Positions 42,586-51,051 of a stretch of 64,000 bases of DNA are shown here, in pieces. Numbering within the stretch: the first letter of the stretch is position 1; each line of letters opens with the position of its first letter. The position numbers and the translations under genes were made by a program. The notes below the pieces were generated by a model. That model saw nothing but the letters and a program-made list of their open reading frames with translations. It made no database searches and was not told where the DNA came from. Source of the stretch: an uncultured Lachnospiraceae bacterium (lineage in GTDB: Bacteria; Bacillota; Clostridia; Lachnospirales; Lachnospiraceae); contig CAJURH010000012.1 in NCBI GenBank assembly GCA_910588775.1, positions 1 through 64,000 on the forward strand, given 5' to 3'.

Positions 42586-43159
42586 CAAAACTCTCCTATA
42601 TTCATTTTTTTCTTTGTGAAACAGTTTTCTCTAAGCTGCTCCTTTACTTACCTCCTGAAATTAATTTTCTCCCGCTTATGGATGCCAAACAGTATCCCCC
42701 TTACTATCTGCGCCTCCTCTTAGAAAGCTTCATAACATATCTAATTCTTCTAATGCAAAGTCATCATCCATATTATTCCTTCTTAAACACTCCACGCCTT
42801 GTTACAAAATAATATGAATTTTAAAATGCAATCTCTGTTTGTTGCATCCTTTCCTGTTATATTTCTTTACATATAACGGAAACCTTTGTACCAGACTTGT
42901 GGCATTTATTCAATATAAAAATAAGCTTTTCTATATTACTGGATTGCTCTTTCCTTTCTCATACAGGACCCGGCGGTTCACACCTTACGTTATCCAGCGC
43001 TTTCTGCAGGAATGCCTATCATACCACTTTTATATTGAATGCTCATTCTCTTGTGTTCCCAATGGACTAATCCCCTCCTTTTCAACTTCATGTTTTTGAT
43101 AAATGCTTTGCTTTTCTTTTGATGATGCTATCATATCATCTGTTTCTTTATTTGTCAAC
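42586..43159 (-). ncRNA. Candidate untranslated or short-peptide transcript
   Basis: A strong minus-strand promoter (43130-43159) reads into about 570 bp with no long reading frame, ending at the inverted repeat 42546-42585. Inside are a 12-bp hairpin with one bulge (arms around 42855-42860 and 42875-42885), closing arms CTGGAT/ATCCAG (about 42937-42998), several AGGAGG-like sites, and tiny frames: 33 codons from ATG 43091, and 13 codons from ATG at about 42770 preceded by AAGGA (MDDDFALEELDML). It may be a structured RNA, a decayed gene or a peptide locus. I recognise no known RNA family. Confidence 0.35.
43130..43159 (-). promoter_or_regulatory. Strong orphan sigma-A promoter
   Basis: On the minus strand, consensus -35 TTGACA is followed after 17 bp by TATGAT (box positions about 43131-43136 and 43154-43159). 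No annotated gene lies within 1 kb downstream in this orientation; see the candidate transcript 42586-43159. Confidence 0.75.
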
Positions 43160-43280
43160 ACTTTTCTTCAACTTTTTTAGATTATTTTATTTTTATAACT
43201 TTTCTCTGTTATTTCCCAATTAATTTTTATATTATTCATGAATTTTCTAATAATTTAAACATTTCATTCAATCCCCCCTC

Positions 43281-43308
43281 TTGCCATTCTTCCAATATCT
43301 GTTACAAT
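43281..43308 (+). promoter_or_regulatory. Sigma-A promoter of tatD
   Basis: -35 TTGCCA (43281-43286) and -10 TACAAT (43303-43308) with a 16 bp spacer, about 50 nt before the ATG at 43359. Confidence 0.65.
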
Positions 43309-43358
43309 AAAATAAAACCCTAATAAAGAACGCAAAACAGAAAGGAGGCGCCATTCTT

Positions 43359-44138
43359 ATGATATTTGAAAGCCATGCGCACTACGACGACGAAGCGTTC
43401 GATCCGGACCGGGATGAACTTCTCAACTCATTGCAAGATTATGGCATTGAAGCAGTCGTCAACGTATGCGCATCTATAGAAAGCTTAGACAATACTGTCC
43501 AATTAATGGAACAATACCCATTTATATACGGGGCCATCGGCGTACACCCAGACGAGGTAGGCGGCATGAACGAACAAGTCATGGAGAAAATCCGCCGTCT
43601 CTGCCGCCATCCTAAAGCGGTTGCCATCGGTGAAATTGGATTGGATTACCATTGGGACAAAGAAAATCATGACACGCAGAAAAAGTGGTTCTGTGCGCAA
43701 ATGGAAATCGCCCGCCAGGAGAAAATGCCCTTTATCATCCACAGCCGGGACGCTGCCGAAGATACGCTGTCCGTGATGAAGGAACTGCGGGCAGGGGATA
43801 TGTATGGAGGAATCGTCCACTGTTTTTCCTATTCTGTGGAAATCGCCCGGGAATATCTCAATATGGGCCTGTATCTGGGCATCGGCGGGGTTCTAACCTT
43901 TTCCAACGGAAAAAAACTAAAAGAAGTGGCTGCATACGCCCCCCTAGAACAGCTGGTTTTAGAGACAGACAGCCCCTATCTGTCCCCAGTCCCCAACAGA
44001 GGAAAACGAAACTCCTCCCTAAACCTGCCCTACATTGCCAAAGAGCTGGCGAACTTAAAAGGCGTCCCCTACGACCAGGTGGTGGATGTGACCAACGCCA
44101 ACGCCAGAAAACTATTCGGCCTGCTGCATAACGGATGA
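43359..44138 (+). CDS. tatD: TatD family metal-dependent hydrolase / DNase
   Basis: A 259-residue TIM-barrel metalloenzyme; TatD members act as 3'-5' DNA/RNA exonucleases. Metal ligands are in place: SHAHYDD (H-x-H), IGEIGLDYHWD (Glu), IIHSRDA, IVHCFSYS and VLETDSPYLSP (Asp). GGAGG lies 14 nt upstream of the ATG, a rather long spacing. The 3' end overlaps the convergent capA-like gene by 27 bp. Confidence 0.92.
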   Translation: MIFESHAHYDDEAFDPDRDELLNSLQDYGIEAVVNVCASIESLDNTVQLMEQYPFIYGAIGVHPDEVGGMNEQVMEKIRRLCRHPKAVAIGEIGLDYHWDKENHDTQKKWFCAQMEIARQEKMPFIIHSRDAAEDTLSVMKELRAGDMYGGIVHCFSYSVEIAREYLNMGLYLGIGGVLTFSNGKKLKEVAAYAPLEQLVLETDSPYLSPVPNRGKRNSSLNLPYIAKELANLKGVPYDQVVDVTNANARKLFGLLHNG

Positions 44139-45563
44139 TTCCATAACGCCATCACTCTGCTGCGCCGCGCGTTCACCGGACATTACCTGCAACAGACTGC
44201 TTAAGCTGCCGTCTTCCGCATTGGCGGCCGCGATTTCTCCTGGGTAAATAATGCTTCCATCCAGACCTGTAAGCGTGCTGTCCGGATTAAAAGTGCAATC
44301 CAGAAGATTTGTATTTCCGGATGAGGCAACTGGAATTCTCATAATATAATCAAATAAACTCTGAAAAGCGGAAACGCTCATAGCCTCGGCGCTATAATAA
44401 TCAATCGCCCCAACGCCATGACTTTTCGCCAACTCATCCGTATAGGCGGACAGGGGATATACGTTACATATATTCAGATTTTCTGAATAATGCATAACTG
44501 TGGGGTTAAGGTTATTGGACGTTATCTTCACAGAACTCTGTCCGTCTATGGTGTTTTTTTCCAAAGTAAACTCTGCCATTCCTCCCAACAGTTCTGGCGC
44601 TGACTGCGCACCTGAGACAAAACTTCCCAGAGAATAATACACCAACATCTCATTTCCATTCGCATCCGAAAGCATCTGGCATGGCTGAAGCGTCAGCGGA
44701 TGAGAACCAATCAGAACCTTCACGCCCTGCTGCAACAGAAACTGTGTCCACTGGCTTTGATATTCGTTGGGAACCGCATTCTCAAGAGTCCCCCAATGAG
44801 CCAGAAAAACAATACAGTCACTGATGCCTTTCGCCTGGGCGATGGCGCTGGTAACCCGCTCCCTCTCCAGATAATCCACCATAAAAGGCGCATCATTCTT
44901 TATGGAATCACTGTTGGATCCAAAGGCATAATTCAAAAAAGCAATCCGAATATTATTTCTCTCCACCACGCGAATATTCGCCGCGTCTTCCTGAGAACCA
45001 TGTATGCCCAAGACGACCGTATCCGGATATGTAGACTGCCAAAATTCCAGCGTATTGCGCAAATAATCAGACCCAAAATCGTCCGCATGCTCCGTGGCGC
45101 TGGCAATAATGTCAAACCCCGTATTCACCAACGCGCTTCCCACCTCCACTGGCGTAGAATAGACAGAACTCCCACTGGTCAGATTGTGATCTCTCGTAAG
45201 AACCGATTCCTGGGTTACAATGGATAGATCCGCCTGACTGATTTGGTCCTTCACCAAACTGTAAATCTGATCGTAATTCCAGGCCGATTCATTTACCTGG
45301 CCTGAAGCCAGAATATTGTCATCAAATATATTACTGCCCACAGCCAGAATGCGAATAGAAGAAGTGGAAACCTCCTGCACCGCCTCCTGTCCTGCCGCCT
45401 CCTGCCCCGAAACGGAATCCTTCTTGTCCTGCGCAGATACGAATGCCTTGTCCACCTGTGTAATAATCAGACAGAGCAGCGCCAGCGTTACAATAGAAAG
45501 AGCCATACTGATTTTCGCTTTATTTTTCTCTATTATTTCCAATGGTATATTGTTGCGCTTCAT
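44112..45563 (-). CDS. CapA/PGA_cap-type metallophosphoesterase-like membrane protein
   Basis: A 483-residue protein. Short basic N-terminus, one membrane helix (about 17-40), a Ser/Gln/Ala-rich linker, then a CapA-type domain (about 72-370): ILAVGSNIFDDNILASG, FDIIASATEHADDFG, VFLAHWGTLENAVPNEYQ, VLIGSHPLTLQP and VYYSLGSFVSG. CapA is tied to poly-gamma-glutamate capsule synthesis, but capB/capC genes are not nearby, so the substrate is unknown. The first metal motif reads GSNIFDD where GD is usual, an oddity. An extended -10 promoter lies at 45598-45606. Confidence 0.85.
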   Translation of the reverse strand: MKRNNIPLEIIEKNKAKISMALSIVTLALLCLIITQVDKAFVSAQDKKDSVSGQEAAGQEAVQEVSTSSIRILAVGSNIFDDNILASGQVNESAWNYDQIYSLVKDQISQADLSIVTQESVLTRDHNLTSGSSVYSTPVEVGSALVNTGFDIIASATEHADDFGSDYLRNTLEFWQSTYPDTVVLGIHGSQEDAANIRVVERNNIRIAFLNYAFGSNSDSIKNDAPFMVDYLERERVTSAIAQAKGISDCIVFLAHWGTLENAVPNEYQSQWTQFLLQQGVKVLIGSHPLTLQPCQMLSDANGNEMLVYYSLGSFVSGAQSAPELLGGMAEFTLEKNTIDGQSSVKITSNNLNPTVMHYSENLNICNVYPLSAYTDELAKSHGVGAIDYYSAEAMSVSAFQSLFDYIMRIPVASSGNTNLLDCTFNPDSTLTGLDGSIIYPGEIAAANAEDGSLSSLLQVMSGERAAQQSDGVMESSVMQQAE

Positions 45564-45597
45564 AAATGCCCGTCACCCTCTTTCTTGCATACCCGTA

Positions 45598-45606
45598 ATT
45601 ATATCA
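45598..45606 (-). promoter_or_regulatory. Extended -10 promoter of the capA-like gene
   Basis: On the minus strand TGATATAAT, an extended -10 (TGnTATAAT), lies about 35 nt upstream of the start codon with no good -35. Confidence 0.4.
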
Positions 45607-45708
45607 AAACTTTCTCCAAGAAGATAGTCGTAAAAATTATCAAAAAAACATTTCTTTTTTTGTAGCGCCGCCGGACAAACTCCCCCTTTCAGCGACGCAA
45701 TGCTCTAT

Positions 45709-47466
45709 TTACAGGCCCAAATGCTTTTTCAACACCGGAAACTGCACCGGACCAATCTCCAGCGTCCGCCTGTGAAATTCACGGATATCAAACTCGCTCC
45801 CCTGTTCTTCTTGCATTTTCTCCCGAAGTTGTGTAAAATTCAGTGAACCCAGATAATAACGTAAATAATTAGCTGGCGCCTCCACAACAGACTGGAATAT
45901 CTCCCGTACAATTTTATCATCGGTTATGCCAAAGGGTTTCAGGTACTGCGCAGCATTGTCCAGTGACCAGCCATAATAGTGAATCCCCACATCCAACAGG
46001 GAGTAAATGCACAGGTTCACTGACCGGTTCAACCAGAGCAGGCGGGACAGGTCGGCATCCACTGGCGCATACTGGTAGCCATAAGATTCAATATAGGTGG
46101 CCCATCCTTCTATGTACCCTCCGAATCCCATAATGCTGCGGATGGCATGGGGTTTGCACTGCTGGAAATACAAGGACTGATACAAATGTCCAGGAAATCC
46201 CTCGTGGGACAGCGTTGCAAACAGCTCCAAATCCGACGTCTGGCTGGCCTGATTAATATAAATCGTGTTTGGAGACAAAACATCCATAGGGGGAGTCAGG
46301 TAAAAAGCGGGGCTTAAAAACTCAGATAACGACGGATGCACATATTTCACCTGGTATTTCGCCTCATCAAGGGCTGGAAAATCTTTGACATAGGTCTTCT
46401 CCAGAAACTTTAACGCATCCTGGGGAGATTCTAAGGTGAAATCGTTTTGATAAACTGCGGTAATCAAAGAAGGGGACTTTTTCAACATCGCCCCCATTTC
46501 CCGGTAATCGGCCATAAGCTGATCATACAACTGTTTTTCAATGGCATCCACCGTTGTGTAAACCCCTACCTCGCTTTGCAAAAGGTATTGGTAATACGAA
46601 CGGCCACCTGGATAATGGCGCAGACCATTTTCATTTCGCCCCATGCCTTTTAAAGCCTCCAACCCCTGGGCAAGGGTCCCGTAGGCGGGAAATACACGCT
46701 TCTCCATAATTTGCTGATGCGCCGCCTGGTAATCTTGTATTTCCTTTTGGGAAAGTTTTTCCACACTTTGAGAAAACTCCCTCAATTTGTCCTGAAAGAC
46801 CTCCGCCAAAAAATTATTCTGGGGATCTGCAATAAATTCCCGGCATTGGGCTATAATACCTTCCAAAGAAACATCACTCATTAGCAGCCCCTGTTTCGCT
46901 TTCGCCTGCTCAAAAGCCAGGATCTGGTCAAAATAAACATCTATGGTTTTCAGAAGCTTTAGGTAATCGATGATATCTTGTTTATCATAGAATGTATATT
47001 CCGCCAGAAGAACCGGAAGCTGCGCCTGAATGCCCAGCGTTTCGTTAAGAGGTTCATTCAGATAATAAAATTTTTCGGAAGATTTTGCCGTAGTAAAATA
47101 AAGCAGCAACATATCCAGAGTAATCTGGTTTTCAGAGGAAAGCTTCTTGTAATCAAACTTTTGAAGCTCTTGCAGGCATTGCTCTATTTCCTCATAATGT
47201 TCGGGATTTGGAGCATCTGACATGGTTCCCAGTGAGATAGCGTAATCTGTAATTCCGTACTCTTCTGGGTGGGCCAATGTATAATGCAAGTTCAACGTGT
47301 TGGAGACCACCTCCTCCAGAAAAAGATTATCCGCAAATTTTACAAAACGGCCATTTTCACTGAATGCCCAATGCTTAGATCCATAACCCGCCAATATGCC
47401 AAGAGCCAGTAAAAAACTCAGCGCCAGGCCAATATAGACAAACTTGAGAATTTTTCTTTTTTCCAT
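45709..47466 (-). CDS. DUF885 family membrane-anchored metallopeptidase-like protein
   Basis: A 585-residue protein with an N-terminal signal-anchor (about 9-28, YIGLALSFLLALGILAGYG) and a DUF885 domain. The zinc-site signature SHEGFPGH (H-E-x-x-P-G-H) is intact, preceded by TPPMDVLSPNTIYINQ and followed by EGWATYIESYGYQY with a likely third ligand Glu. DUF885 proteins resemble M32/M3-type peptidases; no substrate is established. It is divergent from trxB and alone in its unit. Confidence 0.87.
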   Translation of the reverse strand: MEKRKILKFVYIGLALSFLLALGILAGYGSKHWAFSENGRFVKFADNLFLEEVVSNTLNLHYTLAHPEEYGITDYAISLGTMSDAPNPEHYEEIEQCLQELQKFDYKKLSSENQITLDMLLLYFTTAKSSEKFYYLNEPLNETLGIQAQLPVLLAEYTFYDKQDIIDYLKLLKTIDVYFDQILAFEQAKAKQGLLMSDVSLEGIIAQCREFIADPQNNFLAEVFQDKLREFSQSVEKLSQKEIQDYQAAHQQIMEKRVFPAYGTLAQGLEALKGMGRNENGLRHYPGGRSYYQYLLQSEVGVYTTVDAIEKQLYDQLMADYREMGAMLKKSPSLITAVYQNDFTLESPQDALKFLEKTYVKDFPALDEAKYQVKYVHPSLSEFLSPAFYLTPPMDVLSPNTIYINQASQTSDLELFATLSHEGFPGHLYQSLYFQQCKPHAIRSIMGFGGYIEGWATYIESYGYQYAPVDADLSRLLWLNRSVNLCIYSLLDVGIHYYGWSLDNAAQYLKPFGITDDKIVREIFQSVVEAPANYLRYYLGSLNFTQLREKMQEEQGSEFDIREFHRRTLEIGPVQFPVLKKHLGL

Positions 47467-47506
47467 AAAACCCTCTTTATATATTCCAAGCTGTTTCTAT
47501 ATTTTA

Positions 47507-47535
47507 TTGACAAAAATACGTATCTATGCTATTGA
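47507..47535 (+). promoter_or_regulatory. Promoter of trxB
   Basis: -35 TTGACA (47507-47512) and -10 TATTGA (47530-47535), 17 bp spacer, about 37 nt before the ATG. The -10 is imperfect. Confidence 0.5.
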
Positions 47536-47571
47536 ACTTTTATTTTTAATCTATAGAAAGGAGCAGATACC

Positions 47572-48507
47572 ATGAATAAAAAATATGATTTGGTTATCCT
47601 TGGGTCCGGACCCGCCGGAATCACAGCGGGCATTTACGCCATGCGGGCCCAGCTAAAAACATTGCTTTTAGAAAAAAATTATATTACAGGAGGGCAGATG
47701 CTTAACACTTATGAGGTGGATAATTATCCAGGTATGCCGCTGATAAGCGGTTCAGACTTAAGCGAAGCATTCGAAGAACACGCCAAACGCTTGGGGCTGG
47801 CCATACAGCAGGGCGAGGTCTCCAACATAATACACGAAGGCCATAGCTTCCATATCCAGACAGAGCAGGATTCCTATGTTGCAGATTCAGTCATTATAGC
47901 CACCGGAACCCGTCACCGCCTGTTGGACGTGCCCGGGGAAAAGAATCTGGCTGGAATGGGCGTATCCTATTGCGCCACCTGTGATGGCGCCTTTTTCAAA
48001 GATAAAACGGTGGCTGTAGCCGGCGGCGGAGATACCGCTGTGGAAGATGCCCTTTTCTTGTCCAGAATATGCAAAAAAGTATATTTAATCCATCGAAGGG
48101 ATCAGCTCCGAGCCGCCAAGATTTTGCAAGATCGCCTGGCAAAACAAGAGAACGTGGAAATCCTCTGGAACTGTGAGATAAACGAAATCGTAGGCGAACA
48201 GCAAGTTTCCGGGGTGGAAATATTCCACAACAAAGAAGGAAATTATACCGGCCTAGATGTGGATGGAGTCTTCGTCGCTATAGGCTCATTGCCAAACAGT
48301 CACGGACTGGGGCACATTGCGGACACAGATTCCAATGGCTATTTTATAGCCGGAGAAGACTGTAAAACCAGCACGCCCGGAATTTTCACCGCTGGTGATA
48401 TACGCGCCAAGGCCCTCCGCCAGATCGTAACCGCCGTGGCAGACGGAGCCAACGCAGCCACCTCGGCCTTCCGCTACTTGGTAGATCTCCACAAAAATTG
48501 TCAATAG
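47572..48507 (+). CDS. trxB: Thioredoxin reductase
   Basis: A 311-residue FAD/NADPH disulfide reductase. FAD-binding GSGPAGITAGIYAMRA, redox pair CATC (CATCDGAFF), NADPH-binding VAGGGDTAVEDALFL, and the C-terminal FAD motif TAGDIRAKALRQIVTAVADGA. It regenerates reduced thioredoxin; no thioredoxin gene is adjacent. AAAGGAG lies 9 nt upstream of the ATG. Followed by the DnaA-box region. Confidence 0.95.
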   Translation: MNKKYDLVILGSGPAGITAGIYAMRAQLKTLLLEKNYITGGQMLNTYEVDNYPGMPLISGSDLSEAFEEHAKRLGLAIQQGEVSNIIHEGHSFHIQTEQDSYVADSVIIATGTRHRLLDVPGEKNLAGMGVSYCATCDGAFFKDKTVAVAGGGDTAVEDALFLSRICKKVYLIHRRDQLRAAKILQDRLAKQENVEILWNCEINEIVGEQQVSGVEIFHNKEGNYTGLDVDGVFVAIGSLPNSHGLGHIADTDSNGYFIAGEDCKTSTPGIFTAGDIRAKALRQIVTAVADGANAATSAFRYLVDLHKNCQ

Positions 48508-49020
48508 ATGTAGAAAACACCGTTTTTCATCCAAAAAGTTATCCACACCGCGCCAAATTGAAAATCCCATAAAATGGACTTATACACCAAGTTATCCACA
48601 TTGTCCACATTTATCTATGGAGAATCAAAACATGTGTTTTGTGGAGATGTGATAAAATGTGGGAAATTTTGTAAAGAAGACGATGTAGAACTATGGCAAA
48701 GGGATGCCCTCCTTTTTCCGACGGCATCCCTTCCCGATAAATTACTTTGCTATATAATTTTCTTGCAAATTATAATGCTGTAAAATCATAGTTTTAAAGA
48801 GCATTCCTTCATGCTGTTCTTTCAGAAGTCTAATACCCCAAAATCTAAGCAATCGCCAGTTTCTTCACTTGTTTTCTTATTCCAACAATAGTTATCCACA
48901 ATTAAATTTATATCAATGGTCCTTTTTTCTCTTTCCTTGAAAACGAACCCTGTGCACTTTTATTTTTGGAAACCGCCTTCGCCTTCACTTTAGACAAGAC
49001 TAAAAGACAAAAAACCGCCT
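48508..49020. other. Non-coding region after trxB with DnaA boxes (513 bp)
   Basis: Convergent gap between trxB (plus) and V-ATPase operon 2 (minus). It contains three perfect DnaA boxes, a near-match box, an AT-rich stretch (about 48740-48780) and a 10-bp inverted repeat (48699-48708 with 48723-48732, 14-nt loop) that may end trxB transcripts. I see no credible gene; the 69-codon frame at 48574-48783 overlaps the boxes and lacks a ribosome site. Confidence 0.55.
48539..48900 (+). promoter_or_regulatory. Cluster of three perfect DnaA boxes
   Basis: TTATCCACA occurs at 48539-48547, 48592-48600 and 48892-48900, all in the same orientation. The second is followed at once by TTGTCCACA (48601-48609), one base off the TTWTNCACA consensus. 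Three exact matches in 362 bp are far more than chance would give. dnaA and dnaN are not nearby, so a titration or secondary initiator site is more likely than oriC. Confidence 0.65.
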
Positions 49021-49044
49021 TTATCGGGCAGTTTTCTGTCTTTT
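49002..49044 (-). terminator. Terminator of V/A-ATPase operon 2, overlapping the subunit D stop
   Basis: On the minus strand, AAAACTGCC and GGCGGTTTT form a stem extended by AAAAGACA/TGTCTTTT arms, with a loop containing the stop codon region and a TTTTTT run. The hairpin includes the last codons of the subunit D gene. Confidence 0.75.
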
Positions 49045-49641
49045 AATAACCTTCAGCCGGGTAAATTCTTCCCTCTCTTTTTCCTCCAGAGTATTTCCAA
49101 TATCCTTGGCCAAAGCTTCGTATTTGGGTATGGTTATATTCTGCAGGGCGTTGGCCCTTTTTTGGGTCTTCTTAATATTTGCCGCCAAACGAATAGCCGA
49201 GTTCTCAATCATGGAAAGCTTAATGGACAATTCCTTTACTTTCTCAAAAGCGGCTTTCGCCTCATCCAGAGAAGAGCGGGTACTGTAAAAGGCCGCGGTG
49301 GGAACAGGTGGGGTTTCGTCGTATTCCACCAGCGGGATCTCCGTTCCCATAACGCTCCTCACCTTAATGCGTATAGAATTTTCCACAGGAACCGTATAGG
49401 AAATCTGCTCCACAATTACAATACCCATCTCCATATTGGCTTTCTGAAGGGCGGCGTAAGCTTTGCGGAATGTGGAATCAATCTGAGACTGAATATCTTT
49501 CGCCTGATCAATCAGTTCCATCATTTCCCGCAGCAGGATATTCCGTTTCTTATCCATCAGCTCATAACCCTGCCTGGCCAGAGCCAGGGAATTTTTCGCC
49601 AGCATCAGATTCCCCTTGGTGGGGAAAGTATTTGGGTCCAT
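49021..49641 (-). CDS. atpD: V/A-type ATPase subunit D (central stalk), operon 2
   Basis: A 206-residue coiled-coil rotor subunit. It begins MDPNTFPTKGNLMLAKNSLALARQG and has the C-terminal helix with KKTQKRANALQNITIPKYE. Only distantly related to the operon 1 copy (29524-30210). Starts ATG 49641, 4 nt after the subunit B stop. Last gene of operon 2. Confidence 0.93.
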   Translation of the reverse strand: MDPNTFPTKGNLMLAKNSLALARQGYELMDKKRNILLREMMELIDQAKDIQSQIDSTFRKAYAALQKANMEMGIVIVEQISYTVPVENSIRIKVRSVMGTEIPLVEYDETPPVPTAAFYSTRSSLDEAKAAFEKVKELSIKLSMIENSAIRLAANIKKTQKRANALQNITIPKYEALAKDIGNTLEEKEREEFTRLKVIKRQKTAR

Positions 49642-49645
49642 GGAA

Positions 49646-51037
49646 TCAATTCACCTCATTTACATCGGAATCATAATATTTATCCAGCAACTTGGTGTCA
49701 ATACGGTCTAACTCTTCCTTTGGCAGCAGTCTAAGAAGCTCCCAGCCCTTTTCCAATGTCTCAATTACATCTCTGTTTTCCGTCTCTCCCTGGCCCACAT
49801 ATTCCTGTTCAAAAGCTTTTCCAAATGCCAGATACTCCTTATCCAGCGGGGAAAGTTCGTCTTCACCGATTACCGAGGCAAGAGCCCTGGCGTCTCCCAC
49901 TTTCGCATAGCAGGAGAAGAGCTGGTTGGCCAAATCCTGGTGGTCTTCTCTGGTATACCCTTCTCCAATGCCGTCCTTCATCAGTCGTGACAGAGACGGC
50001 AGAACGTTGATGGGCGGGTAGATCCCCTGGCCGAACATGGTCCGGTCCAGAACGATCTGTCCTTCCGTAATGTACCCGGTCAGGTCAGGAATCGGGTGAG
50101 TAATATCATCGTTGGGCATGGTCAGGATAGGAATCTGGGTCACCGATCCATTGACGCCAGATACGATTCCCGCCCGCTCATATAAGGTGGCCAGTTCGCT
50201 GTATAGATACCCCGGATAGCCTTTCCGAGAAGGAATCTCACCCTTGGAAGAAGAAACCTCCCGCATAGCCTCGCAAAAAGAGGTAATGTCCGTGAGAATG
50301 ACCAGAATGTGCATACCTTTTTCAAACGCCAGATACTCCGCCGCCGTCAGCGCCATACGTGGCGTAATTAATCGCTCCACCACCGGGTCATTGGCCAGGT
50401 TCAGATACATCACCACATGGTCCGATACGCCGCTTTCCTCGAAGGTGCGGCGGAAGAACTCCGCCACGTCATATTTCACTCCCATAGCCGCAAACACAAT
50501 GGCAAACTCCTCCTGGCTGCCTTTCCCCAGAGAAGCCTGCTGCACAATCTGGGCCGCTAGTTTGTCATGGGGAAGACCATTTCCTGAGAAAATAGGCAGC
50601 TTCTGCCCGCGAATCAACGTAGTCAGCCCGTCAATGGCGGAAATGCCCGTGTTGATGTAATTTCGCGGATATTCCCTGGACACAGGATTTAAGGGCAGAC
50701 CATTGATATTCACCCGCATCTCAGGCTGAATGTCGCCAAGGCCGTCGATAGGCTGGCCAATGCCGTTGAACATCCTTCCCAGTATATCCGGGGAGAGATC
50801 CGCCTCCATAGGATGCCCGGTAAGACGCGTATGAGTGTTGCTCAAGGACATGTTTTCCGTGCCTTCAAAAACCTGGATCACGGCCTTATCTTCGTAAATC
50901 TCAATGATTCGGCCAATCTTGCGGGTATTGTCGTCCATGCGGAAATCCACGATTTCCTCGTAAGCGGCGTTTTTGATGCCTTCCAGCACAACCAGAGGAC
51001 CGTTTACCTCGCTTAAGCCTAAATATTCAATCGCCAT
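49646..51037 (-). CDS. atpB: V/A-type ATPase subunit B, operon 2
   Basis: A 463-residue non-catalytic head subunit: LPIFSGNGLPHDKLAAQIVQQ, MHILVILTDITSFCEAMREV and PDLTGYITEGQIVLDR. Full length, no visible defect. Paralogue of the operon 1 copy at 30229-31602 and in the same A-B-D order. Confidence 0.96.
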   Translation of the reverse strand: MAIEYLGLSEVNGPLVVLEGIKNAAYEEIVDFRMDDNTRKIGRIIEIYEDKAVIQVFEGTENMSLSNTHTRLTGHPMEADLSPDILGRMFNGIGQPIDGLGDIQPEMRVNINGLPLNPVSREYPRNYINTGISAIDGLTTLIRGQKLPIFSGNGLPHDKLAAQIVQQASLGKGSQEEFAIVFAAMGVKYDVAEFFRRTFEESGVSDHVVMYLNLANDPVVERLITPRMALTAAEYLAFEKGMHILVILTDITSFCEAMREVSSSKGEIPSRKGYPGYLYSELATLYERAGIVSGVNGSVTQIPILTMPNDDITHPIPDLTGYITEGQIVLDRTMFGQGIYPPINVLPSLSRLMKDGIGEGYTREDHQDLANQLFSCYAKVGDARALASVIGEDELSPLDKEYLAFGKAFEQEYVGQGETENRDVIETLEKGWELLRLLPKEELDRIDTKLLDKYYDSDVNEVN

Positions 51038-51051
51038 AACCTGTCCCCTCC

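Noticed and set aside
42930..43000. Group II intron remnant
   Set aside because: A short stretch resembles intron domain sequences (GAACCGCC and nearby), but no reverse transcriptase, domain V hairpin or boundary is visible.
42573..43099. Two plus-strand frames of 79 and 86 codons
   Set aside because: They are Phe/Leu/Tyr-rich frames in AT-rich DNA without Shine-Dalgarno sites; the opposite strand carries the promoter and terminator signals.
45664..45700. Terminator between the DUF885 and capA-like genes
   Set aside because: A 9-bp GC-rich pairing is possible but no T-run follows on either strand.
48574..48783. 69-codon plus-strand frame after trxB
   Set aside because: It runs through the DnaA boxes and the inverted repeat, has no ribosome site and no recognisable sequence.
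48539..48900. Chromosomal origin oriC
   Set aside because: dnaA, dnaN, rpmH and other origin genes are missing, so I call it a DnaA-box cluster only.
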